A program made the position numbers and the translations under genes. A DNA stretch of 64,000 nucleotides from Butyrivibrio proteoclasticus B316 (GTDB lineage Bacteria > Bacillota > Clostridia > Lachnospirales > Lachnospiraceae). The stretch covers positions 2,408,001-2,472,000 of the forward strand of contig NC_014387.1 in the NCBI RefSeq assembly GCF_000145035.1, read 5' to 3'. Shown here piece by piece: positions 27,157 to 36,650 of this stretch (positions are counted from its first letter, which is position 1; every line of letters starts with the position of its first letter). Under the pieces are notes generated by a model that had not been told where the DNA came from, did no database searches, and saw only the letters and a program-made list of their open reading frames with translations.

Positions 27157-28596
27157 TTAACCTTCTTCTTCGGCTAAAGCCGCTTTTATCATAATGGCAC
27201 ATTCTATGCGCTTCCTCTGAAGCTCACATCCGTGCTTATATGTCGTATTGATGTCGCCATTGAAATTATAAGCGTTGGCAGCACATCCGCCGCTACAATA
27301 ATATCTGGCAAAACACTTCTCACATTCAGGTCTGGAATAAACATTGCTCTTCTTGAACATTTCACGAATGTCATTTCTGGTTATTCCATCGAAGACGTTC
27401 CCCATAATGAAGTCTTCATTACCCACAAACTGGTGGCAAGGATAGAGATCACCCCAAGGTGTAACACCCAGATACTCACATCCTGAACCACATCCTGAAA
27501 GTCTCTTGGCTACGCAAGGGCCTCCCTCAAGATCAATGTTGAAGTGGAAGAAATTAAAGCCTCTTCCCTCATTATGTCTCTCAATATAGAATTTGGCAAG
27601 CTTGTCATATTCCTCACAGAGCTTAGGAATATCCTCGTCCTTAAGAGCATACCAGTCTTCAGGCTTGGCTACAACAGGTTCTACTGAAATCTGTTTAAAT
27701 CCGAGGTCCGCAAGATGCTTGACATCTTCTGAGAAGTCGAGGTTGTTATGTGTAAATGTTCCTCTTACAAAATATCTGAGCTGGTGACGGCTCTCAGCAA
27801 CCTTCTGGAATTTGGGAACTATGTCATCATAGCATCCCTGGCCGCCCTTTCTGGGACGCATGAAATCATTAACTTCCTTACGTCCGTCGATAGAAAGAAC
27901 TATATTTCCCATCTCCTTGTTAACATACTCAAGTATCTCGTCATTAAGGAGAGTTCCGTTTGTAGTAATTGTAAATCTGAAATTCTTGTTGTGCTCTTTT
28001 TCTATTGATCTGCCGTACTCAACGATTTTCTTGACAACTTCCCAGTTCATAAGTGGTTCACCGCCAAAGAAGTCAACCTCAAGATTACGTCTGTTACCGG
28101 AATTCTTGATAAGGAAATCAAGTGCAGCCTTACCAACTTCCTCAGTCATAAGAGCTCTTCTGCCATGATATTCACCCTCATCAGCAAAACAATATTTGCA
28201 TCTGAGATTACAATCATGAGCTATATTAAGGCAAAGTGCCTTGATAACTGTATCTCTGTTCTGGAAATCCTCTACATAATTCTCATAAACATCATCAACA
28301 TAGAGAACTTCTGAAGCTCTGAGTTCAAGAAGCTCCTCGATAGCTTCCCTGATCTCATCCTCTGAGTATCTGTCTCTCACATCTGTAGTTGCGAGAACAT
28401 CCTCTAAAAGCCACTTAACATCGGCTTCATCTACGCCGTTATTGTCCTCAGCAGCTGCTGCAGTGCCATATTTGTCCTGCAGTCTTTGTTCTATGACCTC
28501 TACAAGGTCAAAAACAACATCATCAACAACATGTACTGATCCGCTATTAACGTCCAGAACAATATTATAACCGTTGTTCTTGTAAGCGTGAATCAT
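27157..28596 (-). CDS. scfB: SCIFF peptide maturase, radical SAM/SPASM thioether-forming enzyme
   Basis: A 479-residue enzyme that installs Cys-to-residue thioether links in the SCIFF peptide, making a ranthipeptide. A RiPP recognition-like N-terminal region precedes the radical SAM motif CNLRCKYCFADEG (residues about 128-140). The SPASM auxiliary-cluster cysteines are in CGSGCEYLGVTPWGDLYPC and CEKCFARYYCSGGC. Length and motifs match the clostridial SCIFF maturases. AGGAG lies five nt before the ATG. Its precursor gene scfA is 156 nt upstream, separated by three hairpins, and secDF follows directly; this neighbourhood is common in Clostridia. Confidence 0.94.
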   Translation of the reverse strand: MIHAYKNNGYNIVLDVNSGSVHVVDDVVFDLVEVIEQRLQDKYGTAAAAEDNNGVDEADVKWLLEDVLATTDVRDRYSEDEIREAIEELLELRASEVLYVDDVYENYVEDFQNRDTVIKALCLNIAHDCNLRCKYCFADEGEYHGRRALMTEEVGKAALDFLIKNSGNRRNLEVDFFGGEPLMNWEVVKKIVEYGRSIEKEHNKNFRFTITTNGTLLNDEILEYVNKEMGNIVLSIDGRKEVNDFMRPRKGGQGCYDDIVPKFQKVAESRHQLRYFVRGTFTHNNLDFSEDVKHLADLGFKQISVEPVVAKPEDWYALKDEDIPKLCEEYDKLAKFYIERHNEGRGFNFFHFNIDLEGGPCVAKRLSGCGSGCEYLGVTPWGDLYPCHQFVGNEDFIMGNVFDGITRNDIREMFKKSNVYSRPECEKCFARYYCSGGCAANAYNFNGDINTTYKHGCELQRKRIECAIMIKAALAEEEG

Positions 28597-28667
28597 ATAA
28601 ACTCCTAACTAATATAAAGTCAGATTCAAAAATACAGGCATCTGACTTGTATAATCACAAAAAGTGA

Positions 28668-28688
28668 GGCAGCGACAAAGTCGCTGCC
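28668..28688 (-). terminator. Hairpin between scfA and scfB, likely partial terminator
   Basis: The perfect 9-bp arms GGCAGCGAC (28668-28676) and GTCGCTGCC (28680-28688) flank a 3-nt loop. On the minus strand CACTTTTTG follows. It probably lets most transcripts end after scfA, giving more precursor than enzyme. Confidence 0.7.
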
Positions 28689-28690
28689 CG

Positions 28691-28736
28691 ACATGACTAA
28701 ATCATGTTTCCGGGATAAAATATATACTTCCCGGAA
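28691..28736. repeat. Two further hairpins in the scfA-scfB gap
   Basis: ACATGA / TCATGT (28691-28696, 28702-28707) and TTCCGGGA / TCCCGGAA (28708-28715, 28729-28736) are perfect inverted repeats immediately after the scfA stop codon. They may protect the 3' end of the short scfA message (inference). Confidence 0.6.
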
Positions 28737-28752
28737 TATCTGTAACCGGTAA

Positions 28753-28899
28753 TTACTTGCTAAGCTGTTCGCAGCTCTGATTTCCTACTGTGCAGGAAGT
28801 CTTGCAAGCAGACTGGCAAGATGTCTGGCACTCGCCGCATCCGCCCTTCTTCATTGATTCCTTAAGATTTCTTGTAACTAATGATTTAACGTGTTTCAT
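28753..28899 (-). CDS. scfA: Six-cysteine ranthipeptide precursor SCIFF
   Basis: A 48-residue precursor peptide, too short for most ORF callers. The leader is MKHVKSLVTRNLKESMKK. The core begins GGCGECQTSCQSACKTSC and ends with a sixth cysteine in NQSCEQLSK. The cysteines at 21, 24, 28, 32, 36 and 43 make the six-cysteines-in-forty-five pattern. The maturase downstream is expected to link cysteines to neighbouring residues, often Thr. AGGAGGC lies just before the ATG. A candidate promoter is at 28958-28986. The biological role of SCIFF peptides remains unsettled despite near-universal presence in Clostridia. Confidence 0.95.
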   Translation of the reverse strand: MKHVKSLVTRNLKESMKKGGCGECQTSCQSACKTSCTVGNQSCEQLSK

Positions 28900-28957
28900 A
28901 ATTGCCTCCTACTTGAAAATCTGGTACATACCATCTTTCGAGTTTTTACATCGATTC

Positions 28958-28986
28958 AGTATAACATATTTTCATAAATTTATAAA
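28958..28986 (-). promoter_or_regulatory. Candidate promoter of scfA
   Basis: On the minus strand, a weak -35 TTTATA (28981-28986), a 17-nt spacer and a good -10 TATACT (28958-28963) stand about 60 nt upstream of the scfA start. Confidence 0.6.
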
Positions 28987-28992
28987 GAGCTT

Positions 28993-30279
28993 TTATTCTT
29001 TATTATCTTCCTCTGTTTCCTGCTCATGAACAGGCTCAACATGCATCAAAACCTTGGTAATCCTATTGCGCTTGATAGCCCTTGCAGTAAGAGTTATTCC
29101 ATTATCAAGGTTGACAGTTTCTCCATATCCCGGAAGTCTGTCGAGGTTTTCTATCATAAGTCCGCCGATAGAATCATAGTCCTCGGAATCAAGGTTGGTT
29201 CCAAGCGCATCATTGATATCATCAAGCTTCATGTTACCTTCCACCAGATACTTGTTGTCTCCAAGATCCTTGATAAACTGAGCTTCATCAGAGTCATATT
29301 CATCTCTGATCTCACCAACAATTTCTTCCAGAAGATCTTCCAAAGTGATCATGCCAACTGTTGTGCCGTATTCAGACAGGACAAAGGCCACATTCTGAGA
29401 CCTTTCTCTCATCTCAACCAAAAGATCTGCCGTCTTCTTGAATTCATAGGTATAATAAGCTTTTCTGATGTAGTCCTTAATCTTGAAATTATCTTTATCC
29501 TGAACGAGAATAAGGTCCTTGATATTTATAAGACCAATGATATTATCCTGTTCATTCCCTTCATAAACAGGTATTCTGGTGTACATTTCGTCCTTGAACA
29601 CCCTCATGACTTCGTTATAGTCGTCATCTGAGCTGACACATGACATATCGATCCTTGGTATCATGATGTCCTTGGCAACCGCATCACTGAAATCAAATAC
29701 ATTGTAAATGATCTCTTTTTCTCCGGTCTCAATTACGCCGTCCTCATGGCTTACATCAACGTAGGTCTTAAGCTCATTCTCTGTCATAGCCACCCTGTTC
29801 TGCACATCAACTCTTAAAAGCTTTAAGATTGCAGATGCTACTCCGTTGATGATAAAGCTAAGCGGCTTGGTAATAGCCATGATAAAAAGAATAACCCCCG
29901 CATACCAAAGAGATATATTCTCCGAATATGCTGTTGCTATGGTCTTAGGAAGGATCTCTCCAAATACCAGTACAACAAGTGTGAGAACACCGGTACCAAT
30001 TCCTACCGCCAGACTTCCCCAGAGGTCTGTAACAAAGATTGTCATAAGTGCCGATGCGCTCAGATTAACTATATTATTACCAATCAGGATCGCTGATAGC
30101 ATCTTCTGTGTGTCTTCACAAATTCTGATAACAGATGCAGCTCTTTTATTTCCTTCATCTGCAAGTGCCTTGATCTTGACTCTGTTTACAGTCATAAAAG
30201 CTGTCTCTGCAGAAGAGAAAAAAGCTGAAAGAAGCACTAACACAATTAGCACTATCAGCCTGACCAAGTGAACGTTCAA
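28993..30279 (-). CDS. CNNM/CorC-family membrane protein with CBS pair (HlyC/CorC type)
   Basis: A 428-residue protein. The N-terminal DUF21/CNNM membrane domain has about four helices, beginning LVRLIVLIVLVLLSAFFSSAETAF. A tandem CBS domain follows (PRIDMSCVSSD and VAFVLSEYGTTVGMITLEDLLEE), then a C-terminal CorC_HlyC transporter-associated domain. Relatives export magnesium or other divalent cations; the older name haemolysin is misleading. The start is a TTG at 30279, with GGAGG seven nt upstream, and it overlaps the stop of the HAD gene (TTGA), so the pair is coupled. Confidence 0.9.
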   Translation of the reverse strand: MNVHLVRLIVLIVLVLLSAFFSSAETAFMTVNRVKIKALADEGNKRAASVIRICEDTQKMLSAILIGNNIVNLSASALMTIFVTDLWGSLAVGIGTGVLTLVVLVFGEILPKTIATAYSENISLWYAGVILFIMAITKPLSFIINGVASAILKLLRVDVQNRVAMTENELKTYVDVSHEDGVIETGEKEIIYNVFDFSDAVAKDIMIPRIDMSCVSSDDDYNEVMRVFKDEMYTRIPVYEGNEQDNIIGLINIKDLILVQDKDNFKIKDYIRKAYYTYEFKKTADLLVEMRERSQNVAFVLSEYGTTVGMITLEDLLEEIVGEIRDEYDSDEAQFIKDLGDNKYLVEGNMKLDDINDALGTNLDSEDYDSIGGLMIENLDRLPGYGETVNLDNGITLTARAIKRNRITKVLMHVEPVHEQETEEDNKE

Positions 30280-30941
30280 AGTTCTTCCTCCTGTATAACC
30301 TCAAGTATTTGCATTGGATCCGTCACAAAAATATTGTTTCCGGCTCCTGCCTTAATAAGCTCTTCCTTCGTTCTAAAGCCCCACAGACATGATATACATC
30401 TAAGGCCACTGTTAACAGCTGTCATATGATCAACTTCAGAATCACCTACGTATACACAGCTGTCCTTGCTGACGCCAAGTTGTCTGATTGCCTCTTCCAC
30501 TGTGTCCGGAGCAGGCTTTTTGCGAATACCGGCAGATTCGCCGATAGCAACCTTGATGAACCTGCTAAAATACAGCTCATTGAGCTCTTTAACAGCGTTC
30601 ATGTATTTATTGGATACAATTGCCATGTTATACCCTTTATCATGAAGAGCTTCCAAAAGCTCCATAATATGAGGATATGGCCCCGTCTTGTCGTTACAGT
30701 GGATCAGATAGTGTTCCTTGAAACAGGCAAAGGCTTCCTGAAAAACAGGGTTATTCTTGCCATCAGGTACTGAAAGCTCCATTAGTCTCTCAACACCATT
30801 TCCTACAAAGTGTCTGATCTCTTCTAGTTCCCTCTTCGGCATTCCATACTGTGAAAGCGCATAATTAACGCTGTCCATCAAATCCTCAAGTGTATTCAGA
30901 AGTGTTCCGTCAAGGTCAAAAATAATAGTATTACATTTCAT
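30276..30941 (-). CDS. HAD-superfamily phosphatase (phosphoglycolate phosphatase-like)
   Basis: A 221-residue HAD hydrolase. Motif I is IIFDLDGTLLNT, motif II is the Ser/Thr in MAIVSNKYM, the lysine is in KKPAPDTVEEA and motif IV is YVGDSEVDHMTA. A helical cap lies between motifs I and II. The order resembles Gph/PpaX enzymes, which dephosphorylate phosphoglycolate or pyrophosphate, but specificity cannot be deduced. It lies 6 nt after the rhamnose mutarotase gene and overlaps the CNNM gene. Confidence 0.87.
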   Translation of the reverse strand: MKCNTIIFDLDGTLLNTLEDLMDSVNYALSQYGMPKRELEEIRHFVGNGVERLMELSVPDGKNNPVFQEAFACFKEHYLIHCNDKTGPYPHIMELLEALHDKGYNMAIVSNKYMNAVKELNELYFSRFIKVAIGESAGIRKKPAPDTVEEAIRQLGVSKDSCVYVGDSEVDHMTAVNSGLRCISCLWGFRTKEELIKAGAGNNIFVTDPMQILEVIQEEEL

Positions 30942-30947
30942 TGTAAA

Positions 30948-31262
30948 TCAGTCTAAATGGAACACAGGGTGCAAATCGACTGCAACAGGGCTGTTGTCAG
31001 GATTGGTTTCCATGATATCAGCCATGAAATCCCACCATTTGCGGTTGATCTCGGTATCTGCACTCTTTGCCCACAACTCCTCATCTTCTATTTCTATGTA
31101 TCCATAGAGAACAAGAGTCTCTGGGTCAAGATAAATACTATAGTTGTGTCCTCCATGCTCATGGATCATCTGCTGCATTTCAGGCCACAGCTCATTGTGT
31201 CTCTTCTCGTACTCTTTTTCCATTCCCGGATACAGCTTCATTTTAAAGCCTTTTCTGATCAT
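30948..31262 (-). CDS. rhaM: L-rhamnose mutarotase
   Basis: A 104-residue protein matching RhaM along its length. It begins MIRKGFKMKLYPG and contains YEKRHNELWPEMQ with the catalytic histidine, HGGHNYSIYLD, INRKWWDFMADIM and NPDNSPV near the end. It interconverts the alpha and beta anomers of L-rhamnose in the cytoplasm. No other rhamnose gene is nearby. GGGGG lies nine nt before the ATG at 31262; a longer reading from 31319 adds 19 residues absent from the family. Confidence 0.92.
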   Translation of the reverse strand: MIRKGFKMKLYPGMEKEYEKRHNELWPEMQQMIHEHGGHNYSIYLDPETLVLYGYIEIEDEELWAKSADTEINRKWWDFMADIMETNPDNSPVAVDLHPVFHLD

Positions 31263-31344
31263 CTTTGTAATCCCCCAATCTGGTTTTTCTCTTATTGTGT
31301 CACAACCAGACTTCCCCATCTACGCAATTATTCTCAATTGCTTA

Positions 31345-32610
31345 TCAATTTAGAGGTTTTTCATAGAAATCCCTGATATCTTCATAACCCTCTTCACTTA
31401 GCTGCTGTTTCTGGAATTTCTTGTTCTTGGCCATACGAACAGTGAGAACCTTCTTGCCTGCAGCTCGTTCTTTCTGAGCTTCAGCGATGATCTCTGTAAG
31501 TCTCTCTCCCTTGATGCCTTTTTCTATAAGGAAAGCCACCTTATCATTCTCGCCAGGAATCTTGAAGCCTTCATCCATCATGATCATGATAATACGCTCA
31601 AAGCCAATAGAAAATCCACATGCAGGTGTATCCTGGCCAAGGAATTTGCCAACCATCTTGTCGTAACGTCCGCCACCACCGCAGCTTCCGCCATACTGTG
31701 TCATTGCAATCTCAAAAATAGTTCCTGTGTAATAGCTCATTCCTCTAACAAGTGTAGGATCAAACTCCATCTCGAACTGAGCTGTCTTGGAAGCGTCTAC
31801 ACTGCTGATGATCTCGTTAAGGTTATTCTTGGTGTCTTCATCAAGGAAATCACCAATTTTATCAGCGATAACCTTGATAGCTTCAAGGTTCTTCTTGCCT
31901 TCAGCCTCTCTGAAAAGTTCAAGATATTTATCAACGTTCTCCTGAGGATAGCCCTGCTTAACAAGTTCCTCTGCCACTCCGTCTATACCTATCTTGTCCA
32001 TCTTATCAAGAGTGATGAATACATTGTCATACTCTTCCTCGGCAAATCCGCTGTAAGCAGCCATAGCCTTGAGCATTCTTCTATCATTGATCCTGATTTT
32101 GAAATCCTTAAATCCAAGTCTTCCAAGTGTGGTAGTTGTAGCAAGGATAAGCTCTATTTCCGCAAGATTGGAAGGCTCGCCAAGAATATCGATATCGCAC
32201 TGCATGAACTGACGGTATCTGCCCTTCTGAGGTCTGTCAGCTCTGAAAACATTGCCCATCTGAAGAGCCTTAAAAGGTGATGGGAGCTCGTTAGCGTGAT
32301 TAGCATAGAAACGAACAAGAGGCACTGTCAGATCATAACGAAGACCTGAATCTGTGAGATCATTTTCCTCTTTGGCAGTCTCAAGATTGAGTTTCTCTCC
32401 TCTCTTCATTACCTTAAAGATAAGCTTCTCATTCTCACCACCCTGTTTGCTGTTGAGATTGGCCAAAGACTCAACAACTGGTGTCTCTATTGAAGTAAAT
32501 CCAAATTCTGCATAGGTCTTCTTGATAACACCAATGCAATAATCCCTCAGCTGCATTTCTGAGGGAAGAATATCTCTCATTCCTGTAACAGGTTTCTTAA
32601 TTAATGCCAT
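31345..32610 (-). CDS. hisS: Histidyl-tRNA synthetase
   Basis: A 421-residue class II synthetase that charges tRNA-His. Motif 1 (GMRDILPSEMQLRDYC, FTSIETPVVE), the motif 2 region (QMGNVFRADRPQKGRYRQFMQCDIDILGE), the histidine-binding loop (RGMSYYTGTIFEI) and motif 3 (GFSIGFERIIMIM) are present, as is the C-terminal anticodon-binding domain. AAGGA is upstream of the ATG, and a good promoter is at 32647-32675. Confidence 0.96.
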   Translation of the reverse strand: MALIKKPVTGMRDILPSEMQLRDYCIGVIKKTYAEFGFTSIETPVVESLANLNSKQGGENEKLIFKVMKRGEKLNLETAKEENDLTDSGLRYDLTVPLVRFYANHANELPSPFKALQMGNVFRADRPQKGRYRQFMQCDIDILGEPSNLAEIELILATTTTLGRLGFKDFKIRINDRRMLKAMAAYSGFAEEEYDNVFITLDKMDKIGIDGVAEELVKQGYPQENVDKYLELFREAEGKKNLEAIKVIADKIGDFLDEDTKNNLNEIISSVDASKTAQFEMEFDPTLVRGMSYYTGTIFEIAMTQYGGSCGGGGRYDKMVGKFLGQDTPACGFSIGFERIIMIMMDEGFKIPGENDKVAFLIEKGIKGERLTEIIAEAQKERAAGKKVLTVRMAKNKKFQKQQLSEEGYEDIRDFYEKPLN

Positions 32611-32646
32611 AAATTACCATCCTTACCATATAAAAATTCAAATCTA

Positions 32647-32675
32647 ATCATACACTTAAGCTCACTTTATTGCAA
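32647..32675 (-). promoter_or_regulatory. Candidate hisS promoter
   Basis: On the minus strand, -35 TTGCAA (32670-32675), a 17-nt spacer and -10 TATGAT (32647-32652), about 37 nt before the hisS ATG. No T-box-like leader fits in the short distance. Confidence 0.7.
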
Positions 32676-32712
32676 TGCCCCACTAGAGTGTTCAAAGCAT
32701 ATGCACAATGCA

Positions 32713-34668
32713 CTATCCGTTATGCTCTTTGAGGAACTGCACAAACTGATCTTTGGGCATAGGGCGGGCATAGAAGAATCCTTGAATATGATCGCACCCA
32801 AGCTTAATAAGCTGACGCGCCTGCTCACCTGTTTCAACGCCCTCTGCCACAATCTCTTTTCCAAGAGATTTGATGATCCTGATAAGATTTAACATGACCA
32901 TATAAGATTTCTCAGAGTCAAAAGCAGACTGAATGATGCTCTTATCAAGTTTAAAGATCTCTACAGGCATAGTCGCAATTCTTACTATGTTGGAATAACC
33001 CGTTCCAAAATCGTCCATGGAAAAAGTAATACCTTTATCCCTGAGTCCTGTGATATTCTCATCCATTACAGCAGTAATACCCTGTTCATAAGTCTCTGTG
33101 ATTTCAAAATTGATCTCGCTGGTATCCACTCCATATTTATCAAGTGTTCCCATTACGTTATCCGCAAGATTAGTCTGAATACAGTCAACTACGGATAAGT
33201 TTACTTCTGTATATTCAAGGCCGTATTTTCTGACATCTGCATTTGCGATCATATCACACACATTATTCAGAACAAATCTGTCTATTTCAAGAATTGTACC
33301 GTTTCTCTCTGCTATAGGCATAAAGATTGCAGGAGAGATAAATCCAAGCTGCGGATCCTTGAGCCTCAAAAGTGCTTCACAGGATGAAAACTTGCCTGTT
33401 ACCGGAGAATATATCGGTTGATAATATACTTCCAAAAGTCCGTCTTCAAGAGCATGCTTGACTATGCTGTCGACTTTTTTATCATGTTCAATGACTTTAA
33501 GATTAATGTCAGAGAAATGCACAATGTCTCTTGCCTGCTTAACCAGTACCTTATCCAGAACCACCTTTACTTCCTGATATCTCTCCAGAGAGTCTATTTC
33601 TTCAGGGAAAGAGAGAACATAAGGCGTTTCAAAAAACTTAAGCTCCTCATCTCCCACTTTCCAGATATCCTTAAAGCGCCTTCTGACCTGATCGGAGGTC
33701 TTCTCTATGATGCTCTCATCAGCAGTCACTCCCGGAAACAGGATAATAAAGTCATCCATATAAGGATAATATACTATTCCATCAGGGCTTAAGCCCTTCA
33801 AATAATCTGTCATCTGTGAGAGCAGCTCAGCAGACAGCTCCGGAGATTTTTCTCCAACTGCTGCCGAAAGCCTGTCGATATGTATTCCATAAAGAGTGAA
33901 TTCTTTTTTCTGCAAAAGATTTGTCAAAATAGAAAAATGTAGCGCATTCCGGGTGGCAGCTCCCGAGAATCTGTCTACAAACTCACTTGGGTTTTGGAAA
34001 GTATATACACACAAAAGAAGCGCCAGTGAAACACTAAATTCAAAGATAGAGCTTGATTTAGTAAAGATCCTGACCGGAACAGCAAGCATCATCAGAAAAT
34101 AATAAACCCACAGCGCATAGGCTTTTTCTGTACTAAGCGACCTGGAATATTTGATGAGAAGATAAGTTGCAAAGGCAAAATACAGATCCGCACCCAGGTA
34201 CACAGTCGCCCCCTGAGGGTATATGTATTTCAGATTTCCTTCCTCTGTGAAATAGAAATAGAAGTTTGTAAAAAAGCCTATGACAAACACTGCTATAGCA
34301 TAGAACACCGGGAAGATCATAACCGCTTTTTTCCAAAGCCTGTCAAGATTAAGCTGGAAAAGGCTCATTACATAAGTAATAGACAAATAAGGAAGAAGGT
34401 GCGCAAACATCTTTTCAGCTATGACAACATATGTGTTTCCCTCATATCCAATAATAGTTTTGGCAACATCGCTATACAGATAAATATTATGGACAAATCC
34501 CATAAGATTTAGCATAAATGCATCAAGAATAAGTGCACCAAAAATATGCCCCTGCTTATTGTAGACCTTATCCTCAGAAGCATGTATCAGATAAGTCACC
34601 ATAATAAGCAAAAGAGATGCAATCGAAAAGCATATATTATAGGATTGAGGGTTAGTAATAAGTTCCAT
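32713..34668 (-). CDS. Membrane EAL-domain cyclic-di-GMP phosphodiesterase with degenerate GGDEF domain
   Basis: A 651-residue protein. The N-terminal third has seven or eight hydrophobic segments. A degenerate GGDEF domain (YMDDFIILFPG where GGDEF is expected) precedes the EAL domain. EAL is intact (SSCEALLRLKD) with EVNLSVVDC, NFEITETYEQG, DDFGTGYSN, FKLDKSII and AEGVETGEQ, so hydrolysis of cyclic di-GMP is likely. It starts 8 nt after the stop of the degenerate EAL gene and uses GAGGAAGG inside that gene's end, so the two are co-expressed. The stop is TAG, one of the few in this window. Confidence 0.9.
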   Translation of the reverse strand: MELITNPQSYNICFSIASLLLIMVTYLIHASEDKVYNKQGHIFGALILDAFMLNLMGFVHNIYLYSDVAKTIIGYEGNTYVVIAEKMFAHLLPYLSITYVMSLFQLNLDRLWKKAVMIFPVFYAIAVFVIGFFTNFYFYFTEEGNLKYIYPQGATVYLGADLYFAFATYLLIKYSRSLSTEKAYALWVYYFLMMLAVPVRIFTKSSSIFEFSVSLALLLCVYTFQNPSEFVDRFSGAATRNALHFSILTNLLQKKEFTLYGIHIDRLSAAVGEKSPELSAELLSQMTDYLKGLSPDGIVYYPYMDDFIILFPGVTADESIIEKTSDQVRRRFKDIWKVGDEELKFFETPYVLSFPEEIDSLERYQEVKVVLDKVLVKQARDIVHFSDINLKVIEHDKKVDSIVKHALEDGLLEVYYQPIYSPVTGKFSSCEALLRLKDPQLGFISPAIFMPIAERNGTILEIDRFVLNNVCDMIANADVRKYGLEYTEVNLSVVDCIQTNLADNVMGTLDKYGVDTSEINFEITETYEQGITAVMDENITGLRDKGITFSMDDFGTGYSNIVRIATMPVEIFKLDKSIIQSAFDSEKSYMVMLNLIRIIKSLGKEIVAEGVETGEQARQLIKLGCDHIQGFFYARPMPKDQFVQFLKEHNG

Positions 34669-34675
34669 TCAAAAA

Positions 34676-36628
34676 TCAACCTTCCTCAAAATAAGCATCA
34701 ATAAATTTAACATAAGAGCTGTCCTGCATTGGCTGTCCCATATAATCGCCCATAAGGAAATCGCAGCCGATTTCTTCAGCTATCTGCTTATCATCTTCAT
34801 TCTCTATATCCGCAGCGCCCACCATGATACTTACATCATGGAAAAGATTTATCATTCCCTCTGCCACAAGTTTCATCTTGTCAGAAAATCTGGCCATTCG
34901 CAGAACTGATATATCAAAGTTTACCTGAAAAACAGGAAGTGACAGTATTCTGTCAAGATCTCCATAACCGCTTCCAAATTTATCAACAATTATGTAGCTA
35001 TTCATCTCACCCATGAGCCGCAGGTTATGTTCCGCTACTTTATTCATGGTCGTAAGCGTCGTCTCCGTAAGCTTAAGACTTATCCAGGATGCCTCTGCCT
35101 GCTCTTCCCTCAGAATTTTCTTTATCTTTCTGATGAAATCATTTTTGGATATTTCTCCCTGAGACATGCCTACAATTGCTCTATATTTGCCTTTTTTATC
35201 TCCACCATTCCAAAATGACAGAGCACGGCACGCACTTCTGTACACATACTCATCCACATCTATAAGAGCCTGACTACTCTTGGCATCAGGGATAGAATAT
35301 CTTAGATCAATTTCATTTCCATTATCATCCTTTGGGAAAAATAACACATCTGCGCTGTAATTGATCCTGTAAATTTTGGACAAGACAGGCTGATACTTAA
35401 TAGTAGCATTTTTCTTATCAAGGCTGGCTCTTGCCATTGCATCAAAATCTCTTGCCTTTTTGGCCTTCCAAAACTCTGCATCATCCAGAACTACTATCGT
35501 ATCCTTGCTATTTGCAATATCCTCAGTAACTACATCAATCCTGCTAATAAGTCCGGCTGTAGTTTCATAGTTGTCAGGATACTTAATAAGAAAGCAGTGT
35601 CCCTCAATCCTGATCGCCATTCCTGCACTATTCCAGGGATCATTCAACCTCTTGGCTATTCCTTCAAGGAACTCTTTTATCAGCTCATCGTTTTTGCTAT
35701 GGATTGAAACGGCAAACATATACTCTGCATATCTGTACGCATAGCTTTGAAGTCCATATTCCTTGCGCCCGGCATTCCTGAGATATTGAGCAATAAGCTT
35801 GATCACATTCTGAGCCTGTTTATAACCAATTTCCGCGCCCAGTTCACCGATATTATCTATAGTTACAAAAATAGTACTATGGGGCTCTTTTCTCTTAACT
35901 TTAAGATCCAGACCTTCCAAAAAAGCCTTTCTGTTGAGCATATTAAGGCTTTCATCCACCATCTCGCTCGGGTTCTGAAGTGTGATAAACACAAGCGTTA
36001 CGCTTACAGTATTGCAGAAGTTTTCTATGAGAAGTGTCGGATAAAAGAACTGTAGAACGATACCAATGATAATAAAGACAACATAGGATGCAATAAACAT
36101 CCTTGTCTTAAGTCTCATAAGACTATTGTATCTGAGCATAAGGCTCACTCCAGCTGCCAGATAATACATCGCAAGAGCATAGTATAGCCATATTCCCGGA
36201 GCCCTATGGTACAATCCGTCACTACTGTAATAAAACAGTATCGGAACAAACCAGTTTATAACTACTGCTGTCACTCCGACCAAATACCCAAAAGCAACAA
36301 ACATGAAATTTTTAAGTTCCCTGAAATTCACATAGATGTCCAGAACAGACATTACATAGAGCATATAAGATGTCGCAGAAAAAAGGTGCGCAAGATAATA
36401 AATTGATCCAAAGCTCTTTTCCGCAAACAAATACCAGGATGTATCCATGGGATTCATCTGAAGATAAGTTTCTATTCTCTCTGCCGCAGTTGCGGTAAAA
36501 ATCGCAAATACAAGAAGGCCATAAGCTTTCTGTCTATAAGCAGGCACAGCCTTTCTAGACATAGTAGTTATAGCAATAGTCGCAATTATACATATAGCGC
36601 AGATATCAAAGTAGTAATTATACTGCAT
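34676..36628 (-). CDS. Membrane protein with catalytically degenerate EAL domain
   Basis: A 650-residue protein laid out like its downstream neighbour: seven or so membrane helices, a GGDEF-like domain and an EAL-like domain. The catalytic residues are lost. The EAL triad reads ADV (INYSADVLFF), DDFGTGYS reads DKFGSGYG, the usual lysine segment reads VNFDIS, and AEGVET is AADIEN. It is therefore probably a receptor, binding protein or regulator rather than a phosphodiesterase (inference). GGAGG lies seven nt before the ATG. It is the second gene after the 86-residue protein and the first of the EAL pair. Confidence 0.87.
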   Translation of the reverse strand: MQYNYYFDICAICIIATIAITTMSRKAVPAYRQKAYGLLVFAIFTATAAERIETYLQMNPMDTSWYLFAEKSFGSIYYLAHLFSATSYMLYVMSVLDIYVNFRELKNFMFVAFGYLVGVTAVVINWFVPILFYYSSDGLYHRAPGIWLYYALAMYYLAAGVSLMLRYNSLMRLKTRMFIASYVVFIIIGIVLQFFYPTLLIENFCNTVSVTLVFITLQNPSEMVDESLNMLNRKAFLEGLDLKVKRKEPHSTIFVTIDNIGELGAEIGYKQAQNVIKLIAQYLRNAGRKEYGLQSYAYRYAEYMFAVSIHSKNDELIKEFLEGIAKRLNDPWNSAGMAIRIEGHCFLIKYPDNYETTAGLISRIDVVTEDIANSKDTIVVLDDAEFWKAKKARDFDAMARASLDKKNATIKYQPVLSKIYRINYSADVLFFPKDDNGNEIDLRYSIPDAKSSQALIDVDEYVYRSACRALSFWNGGDKKGKYRAIVGMSQGEISKNDFIRKIKKILREEQAEASWISLKLTETTLTTMNKVAEHNLRLMGEMNSYIIVDKFGSGYGDLDRILSLPVFQVNFDISVLRMARFSDKMKLVAEGMINLFHDVSIMVGAADIENEDDKQIAEEIGCDFLMGDYMGQPMQDSSYVKFIDAYFEEG

Positions 36629-36650
36629 GCGCCAGCCTCCAAAGAGAAAA

